Of a stretch of 64,000 bases of DNA, positions 1-6,681 are shown one piece after another. The notes beneath the pieces are model-generated. The model was given only the letters and a program-made list of their open reading frames with translations, had not been told where the DNA came from and did not search any database. A program made the position numbers and the translations under genes. The stretch is from Verrucomicrobia subdivision 3 bacterium UBA693 (GTDB taxonomy: Bacteria; Verrucomicrobiota; Verrucomicrobiia; Limisphaerales; UBA8199): NCBI GenBank assembly GCA_002298785.1, contig DBMR01000108.1, positions 48,269-112,268 of the forward strand. Reading direction: 5' to 3'. Within the stretch, counting starts at the first letter, position 1; every line of letters begins with the position of its first letter.

Positions 1-809
1 ACATCACCGGCGGTCTGCCGCGGGTGGCCGAGTTGTTCGAAGCGCGCCGGCCGAAGGACGCGGCTGAAATCTCGAAGATCGACGGTATTGTCGATTTCGG
101 GCCTAGCGTTCGCGGCAAGCGCTGCATCCTGATCAAAGATCAGCAAACGGCGGTGGAAGAGGAACACCTGATTCCGATTGGCAAACACGTCATCGTCTTC
201 AAGGGCGACTACGTCCGCAAGGGCCAGCAGTTGACGGAAGGCCCGGTGGATCCGCACGAGATCCTGGATATCTGCGGACCGCAGGAGTTGCAGGAGCACC
301 TCGTGAACGAAGTGCAGGAAGTTTATCGTCTGCAAGGTGTGACGATCAACGACAAGCACATCGAGATCATCGTGCGCCAGATGTTGCGCAAGGTGCGCAT
401 CACCGAGCCCGGCGACACCACGTTCCTCTGGGGCGAGCAGGTGGACAAGTTGGAGTTCGAGGAAGAGAATCAGCGCGTCGAGAAGATGGGCGGCAAGCCT
501 GCCGAAGCGCAACCGGTGCTGCTGGGAATTACCAAGGCCTCACTGGAAACCGAGAGCTTCCTCAGCGCCGCCTCCTTCCAGGACACCACCCGGGTGCTTA
601 CCGAGGCGGCCACACGCGCCCGCGTCGATTACCTGCGCGGCTTCAAGGAAAACGTCATCATGGGACATATCATCCCGGCGGGCAGCGGCTTTGACATGCA
701 TCGCAAGATCAAGCTCAAGACGCTGGTCGAAATTGAAGAGGACGCCCCTGCGGAAGAACCTGCGCCGCTGTCCTTGACCGGTCCGGCGGAGAATCCGCTG
801 CTCGGTTAA
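1..809 (+). CDS. rpoC: DNA-directed RNA polymerase subunit beta', C-terminal part (5' truncated by window)
   Basis: The reading frame is already open at base 3 and begins ITGGLPRVAELFEARRPKD, the highly conserved segment of bacterial beta' just before its C-terminal region. The rest carries further beta' signatures: the HEILDICG and YRLQGV stretch, DKHIEIIVRQML, the FLSAASFQDTTRVLTEAA block, and GFKENVIMGHIIPAGSG. About 268 residues are present; the catalytic N-terminal part lies upstream of the window. The tail after the conserved region is short, acidic and proline-rich, which is usual. It belongs to the core RNA polymerase and would follow rpoB. A strong terminator lies 26 bases after the stop, so this is the end of the rpo operon. 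Confidence 0.97.
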   Translation, partial: ITGGLPRVAELFEARRPKDAAEISKIDGIVDFGPSVRGKRCILIKDQQTAVEEEHLIPIGKHVIVFKGDYVRKGQQLTEGPVDPHEILDICGPQELQEHLVNEVQEVYRLQGVTINDKHIEIIVRQMLRKVRITEPGDTTFLWGEQVDKLEFEEENQRVEKMGGKPAEAQPVLLGITKASLETESFLSAASFQDTTRVLTEAATRARVDYLRGFKENVIMGHIIPAGSGFDMHRKIKLKTLVEIEEDAPAEEPAPLSLTGPAENPLLG

Positions 810-835
810 GCAACTTAGGACTGGCAGAATTCACG

Positions 836-863
836 CGAAGGCGCCCCTAAAGGGGCGCCTTCG
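836..863 (+). terminator. Intrinsic-type terminator after rpoC
   Basis: A perfect 12-bp stem (836-847 pairing with 852-863) with a TAAA loop lies 26 bases past the rpoC stop. Only a weak T run follows, so release efficiency is uncertain, but stem strength and position fit an operon end. It can also form on the opposite strand, downstream of the convergent oxidoreductase gene. Confidence 0.75.
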
Positions 864-916
864 ACTTGTACAGGCAAGCAATCGAGCTGAGGATCACGCT
901 CGATGGTTGGCGGTCA

Positions 917-2263
917 TCAAAGCGACCAACCTGAGCGGAAGGTAGGTTTGATCAACCGGTTGGCCTCGGGGGTGCCCGGGAATTCCATCTTTTCAGAATT
1001 CCATTTGAGCTTGGTCCCAGCCAGTCGGATGGCAACGATACCGAGCATCGCCAATTCCGTCAGTGGCCCGCCGTAAGAAAAATCGGATCCGGCCTTTTTG
1101 CCGTTGCGAATGGCCAATACGAAGTCGGCATGATGGCTTTTTACGCGGGGAATGGTCTTGTCGGGCCGTTTATAGGCGTCGTTCTTGGTGTCGGGAATGA
1201 GCCGCACCTGGCTGGCGCCGTGTGAACCATAAACGATGGTGCCTTTGTCTCCGATGACGACCGCTCCAGTCTCGATGTCCTTTTCATCCGGGGCCAGTTC
1301 GGCGGGGCGCGGGATTTGTTCGGTGCCGCTGTACCAGTTCATCGTGACGGGACCGCGCTTGCCTTTGGCGGGGAATTCATAGGTGATGATTTCACCTTTG
1401 GGATAGGCAAGCCCCTGGGTTTCGGGATTGTAGTCCTTCACACGGGCAGTCACGGTGGAAGGAGCGCCAAGGTCCAGCGCCCAGAAACAAGGGTCCACGA
1501 CGTGACACGTCCAATCGCCTACAGTTCCGCTGCCGTAAGGAGTCCAGGCGCGCCAGCGGCCGGGGAGAAAGTTAGGATTGTAGTTTCTTGCCTGGGCGGG
1601 TCCTTGCCAGAGATCCCAGTCGAGGGTGTCCGGGATGTCAAATTTCTCCTGCAAACTCGGAAGTTGATCCAGGCCGGAGTTTACCGCCCGGCAGCCGGCG
1701 TGGATCGTGTGAACCTGGCCGATGGCACCATCCCAGATGCATTCGCAAAACGTGCGGATGGATTCGAATGAATGCCCCTGGTTGCCCAGTTGCGTCACCA
1801 CCTTGTGCTCATGGGCGGCCCGCATCAGCTCGCGGACCTCGTAAAGCGAGTGTGCAAGCGGCTTTTCACAATAGACGTGTTTGCCCCGCTTTATGGCCGC
1901 CATGGCAGCCACCGCATGAAAGTGGTCCGGCGTGGCGACGATTACGGCATCAATCTCTTTTTCCATGGCGTCGAACATGCGACGGAAATCCTTGAATTGC
2001 CGGGCGGCGGGAAATTTCTTGAAGGTGTTCGCGCCCTGTTTCCAATCCGCGTCACAAAGAGCGACGATGTTATTACCCGGCGCCAGCGCGCCAATATCTC
2101 CGGCTCCCATGCCGCCGATGCCGATCGCGGCTATGTTTAACTTCTCGCTCGGAGGGGTGGTGCCGTTGGCTCCCAAAACTTGGCCGGGTATAAAATTCAA
2201 TGCGGCCGCGGCGGTGCCTGAAACTTTGAGGAAATTGCGACGTGAGAGGGGGATGTGTTTCAT
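917..2263 (-). CDS. Exported Gfo/Idh/MocA family oxidoreductase (Tat signal)
   Basis: The protein is 448 residues long from the ATG at 2263, which is preceded by GAGGAGAG at good spacing; an in-frame ATG at 2302 would add 13 residues before the signal and is less likely. The N-terminus has a twin-arginine motif (SRRNFLK) and a hydrophobic stretch, so it is probably exported folded with its cofactor. A Rossmann motif (GIGGMGAGD, near residue 50) and the family EKP motif (CEKPLAHS, near residue 135) place it in Gfo/Idh/MocA, which oxidise or reduce sugars and polyols with NAD(P). The C-terminal half matches the secreted type common in Verrucomicrobiota and Planctomycetota. The substrate cannot be read from sequence. 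A paralogue lies at 44873-46300. Confidence 0.9.
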   Translation of the reverse strand: MKHIPLSRRNFLKVSGTAAAALNFIPGQVLGANGTTPPSEKLNIAAIGIGGMGAGDIGALAPGNNIVALCDADWKQGANTFKKFPAARQFKDFRRMFDAMEKEIDAVIVATPDHFHAVAAMAAIKRGKHVYCEKPLAHSLYEVRELMRAAHEHKVVTQLGNQGHSFESIRTFCECIWDGAIGQVHTIHAGCRAVNSGLDQLPSLQEKFDIPDTLDWDLWQGPAQARNYNPNFLPGRWRAWTPYGSGTVGDWTCHVVDPCFWALDLGAPSTVTARVKDYNPETQGLAYPKGEIITYEFPAKGKRGPVTMNWYSGTEQIPRPAELAPDEKDIETGAVVIGDKGTIVYGSHGASQVRLIPDTKNDAYKRPDKTIPRVKSHHADFVLAIRNGKKAGSDFSYGGPLTELAMLGIVAIRLAGTKLKWNSEKMEFPGTPEANRLIKPTFRSGWSL

Positions 2264-2381
2264 ACTCTCCTCGCAGACTAAACACCGGCCTTGCCCGGTC
2301 AAGGGTGCTGATTAACGACAAAATAATGACACAACGGGTACTGCGCCGAGTCGACGATCTCTCGGGGTGGCGGGAATCTAA

Positions 2382-4382
2382 TTACTCCGCGCCAACTTCG
2401 ACGGAAGTGAAAGTTTCGCTGCGCGAAAGATTGCCAGCGCGGTCGCGCGTGAAGAACTTAAAGTTGCCGGAGTTTCCACCCTGCCAGACGAAAGTGGAGC
2501 CGGAGCCGGAATAGATTTCGCGTCCATCAGCCTGACGTATGATCGTACGGTCAAAGCTGCTTTGGGCGAAATTAAGCCAGGAAAACTCAATGCCCTTGCC
2601 GTCGGCGGAGCGTCGAGCCTGGATATCCACGGGCGGCGCCGGATCCAGGCGCGCGCGTCGGAGCGGTTCCAGTGCCGGGCGGCCATAGCCGCCGTCTTCT
2701 TTCCAACCCTCGGTATAACCGGTGGAGTTTTCGCGCAAATGCTGGCGCGCGTCCCACAGGTTATAGCCGGGATTGGCCGCGAGAATTCTGGCGAGTTTAC
2801 CGGCGACCGTTGCTGCGGCATCCGTTTGATTGGCGAATCCCACCTCCGTTCCCGGCAGGTCGGAGGCGTCGTAAAACTCGAGACCGGGTCCGAAGCTGCG
2901 CAGGTTGTTGGTAAGGCCGTAGCCGACGGTGATGGCGGAAAAAAGCCGGGGAGGGGACAAGCGCCGCGCCTGCGGCTTGCGGGATATGGATAGGCTAGCG
3001 TGGTGCGGCAACACCACCGCGACGCCGGCGGCGACAGCCTGATCCCAAGCCGATTTGTAACGGAATAAGTCGCCTTCCTCCGGTGTTACGGGTGCCACGA
3101 TGATGCGGTAGTTGTTCTTCATCGCGAACGCGGTCATGGCGGAAAAATCAGGAAATACCCCCGCGACTGCGCCTTGCGGAAAGCTCTTAACTTTGTCGTA
3201 GAACGCGTTGCCAGTCCGGTAGAGTTGATCACACGTCCAATCTTTTGCGACGTGCAGAAAGATTTGGGAAAGCTTGTCGTTCTTGGCTTCCTCTCCCACC
3301 GACGCGCCGAAAACAGCACAACTCAAATAGACACCTTTGGTAAGGCCTTTCACGGTCCGACGCTGGTAGCTCTCGAGGCGTGATTTTTCTCCAGCACGGT
3401 TTCTGGACCAATAGAGGAAAGTCTCATCGCCTTCCGACTCCGCCGGCCACACGAAATTGGTACCAGTGCCTTCGTAGATTACCTGGCCCGAGGCGCGGGC
3501 GATCACTGTGCCGGCAAAGCCGGTCTGGGCAAAGTTGCGCCAGGTGAAGGCGACCCGATGATGATCGCGCGATTTGACGACCTGGAAATCGACCGGTGGC
3601 CCGGGCAGCAATTTGCCGACAGGCGCCTCTTCGCGAGGGCGTCCATAGCCGTTCGTTTCTGTCCAGCCGGAGTCCCAGAACGTTGCTGATTGGCGAAGGT
3701 GTTGGCGAGCGTCCCAGATATTGTATTCAGGGTGAGCGTCGAGGATCTTCGCAAACCGGGCGGCGACCCGCTGGTTGGAGAAACTCTGCACGGCCTCTTC
3801 ATAATCCGGGCTGGAGACACCGCGAGCCAAGGCGTCGATAAACTCCACCGACGGCCCGTACGAGGTCAGGTTGGTGAAGGATCCGCCCGCTACCCCAACG
3901 GCTCCGCGCAGGCCGATGTCGTCCGGCATACGCTGGCCCGGGTTGTTATTGCCCTGGGCGGCGAAGGGCATGATGCCGTGGTCTAAGGCCGCTCCCCAAT
4001 AATCGAGAGTAACGCTGAAGGGGCCGGCCACCATAGCGATGCGATATCCCAATTGGCGGCGTTCGATCTGCTCGAACAGAACTTCTTCCGGTGTCGTTTT
4101 CGGATCCAGCCCTAGTTGGCGCATAACGTCCCAACTGAAGTCGCACGTCCATCCTTTTGCCGGATCATTCGAGGGATTTCCCACGGACGCGAGGAAGAAG
4201 TATTTGGCGGATTGGACATGCGGACTGGTGGGACCACCGTAACCCATCACGAGCGCCTTTCGCTGATAAGCCGGATGCGGGTTGCTGGCTGGCCCTTGTG
4301 CCAGCGATGACCACGGTATCGCCGCAATAACCAGCAACGCGAAGACTCCGTTCCTTGGGCTCGCGAGGTGAGCTCGAATCAT
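2382..4382 (-). CDS. Secreted tandem subtilase-like protein, probably catalytically inactive
   Basis: The 666-residue product has a signal peptide (hydrophobic core FALLVIAAIPWSSLAQ). It consists of two similar halves. Each has a region like the C-terminal part of an S8 subtilase domain: an 'NLTSYGPSVEF' or 'NLRSFGPGLEF' strand, then a helix with 'NIWDARQHLR' or 'NLWDARQHLR', then 'GYGRP'. Each half ends in a beta-sandwich of about 65 residues (compare TWRNFAQTGF with SWLNFAQSSF, and NRAGEKSR with DRAGNLSR). Where subtilases carry GTSxAxP with the nucleophilic Ser, these read SFSNQ and GFANQ, so the Ser appears lost in both copies. Proteolysis is therefore unlikely; a binding role is possible. 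The subtilase relationship is inferred by eye and is only moderately secure. Confidence 0.6.
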   Translation of the reverse strand: MIRAHLASPRNGVFALLVIAAIPWSSLAQGPASNPHPAYQRKALVMGYGGPTSPHVQSAKYFFLASVGNPSNDPAKGWTCDFSWDVMRQLGLDPKTTPEEVLFEQIERRQLGYRIAMVAGPFSVTLDYWGAALDHGIMPFAAQGNNNPGQRMPDDIGLRGAVGVAGGSFTNLTSYGPSVEFIDALARGVSSPDYEEAVQSFSNQRVAARFAKILDAHPEYNIWDARQHLRQSATFWDSGWTETNGYGRPREEAPVGKLLPGPPVDFQVVKSRDHHRVAFTWRNFAQTGFAGTVIARASGQVIYEGTGTNFVWPAESEGDETFLYWSRNRAGEKSRLESYQRRTVKGLTKGVYLSCAVFGASVGEEAKNDKLSQIFLHVAKDWTCDQLYRTGNAFYDKVKSFPQGAVAGVFPDFSAMTAFAMKNNYRIIVAPVTPEEGDLFRYKSAWDQAVAAGVAVVLPHHASLSISRKPQARRLSPPRLFSAITVGYGLTNNLRSFGPGLEFYDASDLPGTEVGFANQTDAAATVAGKLARILAANPGYNLWDARQHLRENSTGYTEGWKEDGGYGRPALEPLRRARLDPAPPVDIQARRSADGKGIEFSWLNFAQSSFDRTIIRQADGREIYSGSGSTFVWQGGNSGNFKFFTRDRAGNLSRSETFTSVEVGAE

Positions 4383-4461
4383 GGTGGCAAGTTAGCCCTC
4401 GCAAGGCACAGTGGCAACCGTTCAGCCAGTATCGAGCAGTGTTCGCAATTCGTCGGCTCCT

Positions 4462-4492
4462 GAAAATGAAAAGGGACGGCTTGAGCCGCCCC
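4462..4492 (-). terminator. Intrinsic terminator of the VPE-CTERM gene
   Basis: Read on the minus strand, a GC-rich stem (4485-4492 with 4473-4480, one G-U pair) with a CTCAA-type loop is followed by TTTTCATTTT. It lies 33-52 bases past the stop of the gene ending at 4525. Confidence 0.75.
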
Positions 4493-4524
4493 ATGGTTGG
4501 TTTAAAATGATCTTACTACTGGTA

Positions 4525-5130
4525 TTAGGCGCTGCGGCGCAGGCGGTTGACCAGGGTCATTCCTGCGGTAACCAAGGCCAGGCAAAATCCCGTCGGCAAG
4601 GATTCCGGCACGGACGACGCTCCCCGAGTGTTGGAAAATGAGAAGCTAAGGTCATTGTAACCGTTGACGCCCTCCGGGGTGCCGTAAAGGTCCTCAAAGC
4701 TCACCAGGGTGGTGGACGGTTGCCAATTATCCTGCACGCGGGCATGTGGCTTGCCGTCAGAATTACGGCTGGCCGGTCCGGAATAGAAGTTGTTTCCCGT
4801 GTTGCTGACGAATAGACGGAAGATCAATTCCGTTCCCGGGGCAAAGGTCCCGAGCGTAACCGTGCTCCCGACGGGGCTGCTATGATTCATGAAAATGAAC
4901 AAGTCATTGGCCTGGTTACCGTCCATGCCAGGAGCCCCGGAACCGGTTCGTTCGAGATAGAGATAATTATCATACCCTGCGCTGTTACCCTCGTACTTTG
5001 CCACGATGGGAGAATTCCCGGCGACGATAACGGAAAACCCTTCCGTGCCCGGCGCTGCAATAGGGAAGGCATGGGCAGCCAAGGCCGAAAAACCAAGGAC
5101 TGCGACTGCAAGAAGAGACGAACGATTCAT
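4525..5130 (-). CDS. DUF4114-like surface protein with VPE-CTERM-type sorting tail
   Basis: The 201-residue product starts with a clear signal peptide (LLAVAVLGFSALAAHAF). Its central part ends in 'SFEDLYGTPEGVNGYNDLSF', which resembles the FEDL...DYND signature of DUF4114, a domain of exported bacterial proteins. The C-terminus has the tripartite sorting form: a VPES motif, a hydrophobic segment (FCLALVTAGMTLV) and a basic end (NRLRRSA). That is a variant of the PEP/VPDSG-CTERM signals handled by exosortase and common in Verrucomicrobiota. No exosortase gene is in the window. The gene has its own promoter candidate and terminator and so looks monocistronic. Its function beyond surface or EPS association is unknown. 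Confidence 0.75.
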   Translation of the reverse strand: MNRSSLLAVAVLGFSALAAHAFPIAAPGTEGFSVIVAGNSPIVAKYEGNSAGYDNYLYLERTGSGAPGMDGNQANDLFIFMNHSSPVGSTVTLGTFAPGTELIFRLFVSNTGNNFYSGPASRNSDGKPHARVQDNWQPSTTLVSFEDLYGTPEGVNGYNDLSFSFSNTRGASSVPESLPTGFCLALVTAGMTLVNRLRRSA

Positions 5131-5681
5131 AGGTAGTTTTTAGTAGTTTAGTTGTTTTATCCGAACCGAACCGACGCCAATACGTGCCAGATCACAGAAC
5201 TGGTGCATTAGGCGTACAATTGCTAGTGGTTATAGCAACTACTGTTCCAGCTTTCTTGTCGGTTGTGGATTAAATGTGGAATGCGTTCTGGTAGAGGGTG
5301 TTGCAGATGAAGAAGTCCGTTTGCTGGGCAACTATGTTCTGCTTTCCCGCCAACGAAAGTGTAAAGCCGGCCTACGGCGGCGGCGGGAATCGAATGAGCG
5401 ACAGCAGGGTTTTGGCCGGCAGAGCGTTGGTAGCACGTGACTTATTTATGAGTGCAGGAAAGCTAATGTGTGGTGTAAGCGATTCCGACGCTTCGCGGGG
5501 CAATCTGCGCATAGGGACGGAGGGCAATTCCTTGGCGCCGGAAGGTCCGGCCATGGCCGGCCTTGCCAGAACCCGTTGGTGGGACGAGAGTATTGGAGCC
5601 GCCTGTCTCACCGGAATCAGGCGCGAGCGGGTTGCGACTAGGTGAAACGGGAAAAATCGGCAATGAGAAAGGATTCAAATT
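5131..5681. other. Intergenic region, 551 bp, between divergent genes
   Basis: The part nearest 5131 holds the promoter and inverted repeat described separately for the leftward gene. Between about 5300 and 5680 I see only short open frames with no recognisable motifs. This part presumably carries the promoter of the rightward DUF883 operon, but I could not single out a convincing -35/-10 pair. No tRNA-like or hairpin structure of note was found. Confidence 0.5.
5191..5238 (-). promoter_or_regulatory. Candidate sigma-70 promoter with upstream inverted repeat
   Basis: On the minus strand, TTGTAC (5219-5214) and TGTGAT (5196-5191) are separated by exactly 17 bases, giving a start site near 5184 and a leader of about 54 bases. 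Directly upstream of the -35 is a perfect 6-bp inverted repeat, TTGCTA-N7-TAGCAA (5220-5238), placed where an activator would bind. The -10 matches consensus at four of six positions, so this is suggestive only. Confidence 0.4.
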
Positions 5682-6017
5682 ATGGAGACAATCTTTGAGA
5701 ACCTCGAACAATCCCAGAGCCGTGTGGCGCGCGAGCGGGTTCTGGCCGATCTGAAGGCTTTGGCGCATGACTCCGAAGTGCTGCTAAAGGCCACTGCGGG
5801 AGATGTCAGTGAAAAGGCGAGGGAAGCGCGGACCCGGCTTGCTTCGGCGCTCGATCGGACCAAGGTCACCATGGAGGAGTTGCAGCATCAGGCTATTGCC
5901 GGTGCCAAGGTGGCGGCCCAAAAGGCTGATACCGTAATTCGCGATCATCCGTATGAGTCTATCGGGGTCGCGTTCGGGATCGGCTTGTTGTTGGGCGTTC
6001 TGATCACACGAAAATAG
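5682..6017 (+). CDS. DUF883 family membrane-anchored protein (ElaB/YqjD-like)
   Basis: A 111-residue protein with a long, charged, helical N-terminal part (residues 1-85, coiled-coil-like, rich in Ala/Glu/Lys/Arg). It has a single C-terminal membrane segment of the form 'DHPYESIGVAFGIGLLLGVL' ending in ITRK. That architecture, including the HPxxSxGxAxGxGxLxG glycine pattern, is diagnostic of DUF883. E. coli members (ElaB, YqjD) are tail-anchored inner-membrane proteins that bind ribosomes in stationary phase. It starts a three-gene cluster with a holin-like and a YqjK-like protein, the same order as yqjD-yqjE-yqjK, which strengthens the call. Confidence 0.88.
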   Translation: METIFENLEQSQSRVARERVLADLKALAHDSEVLLKATAGDVSEKAREARTRLASALDRTKVTMEELQHQAIAGAKVAAQKADTVIRDHPYESIGVAFGIGLLLGVLITRK

Positions 6018-6022
6018 GTGCT

Positions 6023-6412
6023 ATGAGCGATCCCGAAGCAAAGTCCAATGGATGGTCAGAATCACTCCGGCGCAGCAGCGATTCGATACTGGGATTGATT
6101 CAAAGCCGGCTGGAATTATTTGCGGTGGAGTTGCAGGAAGAGAAGCTGCGGGTCATTAACCTGGTCGTGTGGATGAGCATCGCCATCAGCCTGGGTTCGG
6201 CCGGCTTGTCGGCCTTGATGGCGGCGCTCGCTTTTATTCTATGGCATAGCGCCGGTTACCTGGGGCTGATTGCTCTAGGGGCGGTGGCGATGGGCGGGGC
6301 GGCGGTCATTCTGTGCTTTATTCGCCACCGGCTTCACCACGGCTGGACTCCTTTCAGCACCACGGTCGCCGAATTCCGAAAGGATCGTGAATGTTTAAGC
6401 AAAAAAACTTGA
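6023..6412 (+). CDS. Phage-holin-like family membrane protein (YqjE-like)
   Basis: A 129-residue protein starting 5 bases after the DUF883 stop. An amphipathic N-terminal helix (LIQSRLELFAVELQEEKLR) is followed by two hydrophobic segments near residues 48-72 and 76-98, then a basic tail. The pattern SRLELFxxExxEEKxR plus a helical hairpin is typical of the Phage_holin_3_6 family, whose chromosomal members (YqjE) are not lysis proteins. The exact role is unknown; membrane stress adaptation is the usual suggestion. It overlaps the next gene by 22 bases. Confidence 0.85.
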   Translation: MSDPEAKSNGWSESLRRSSDSILGLIQSRLELFAVELQEEKLRVINLVVWMSIAISLGSAGLSALMAALAFILWHSAGYLGLIALGAVAMGGAAVILCFIRHRLHHGWTPFSTTVAEFRKDRECLSKKT

Positions 6413-6672
6413 GCGAGCTGGCGGAACGCAAGGAGCTGCTGGTGCTGCAATCCGAGTTGCACCGCGCCTTGCTGCAGGCAGAGGTGGCGAATCTGCGAGC
6501 CCGATGGCAATGGTTGGGGCAAGCACGGGAGAAGTTGCCCGGTGGGCCATGGCTACTGGCCGGCGGCGCTGCGGCGGGTTTCCTTTTGTTGCGCCGCTGG
6601 CGTACCGCGGTCAAGTGGTTTCCAGTCCTGCTATCCGCCTGGCGCTGGGTAAGAAAACTGCAGCCGAGTTGA
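6391..6672 (+). CDS. Small YqjK-like membrane protein
   Basis: A 93-residue protein whose ATG lies inside the end of the preceding gene (22-base overlap in another frame), so translation is probably coupled. It has a charged helical N-terminus (LAERKELLVLQSELHRALLQ), one membrane segment (WLLAGGAAAGFLLL) and a basic C-terminal tail. Sequence similarity to YqjK is weak by eye; the call rests mainly on size, topology and gene order. The stop is only 9 bases from the stop of the convergent gene, with no clear terminator between them. Confidence 0.7.
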   Translation: MFKQKNLSELAERKELLVLQSELHRALLQAEVANLRARWQWLGQAREKLPGGPWLLAGGAAAGFLLLRRWRTAVKWFPVLLSAWRWVRKLQPS

Positions 6673-6681
6673 GGACCGGTG

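Noticed and set aside
2382..4382. Active subtilisin-like protease
   Set aside because: No GTSxAxP serine motif or HGxxVAG histidine motif was found in either half.
6023..6412. Prophage holin
   Set aside because: Family name aside, the protein sits in a DUF883/YqjK-type chromosomal module and no phage genes are nearby.
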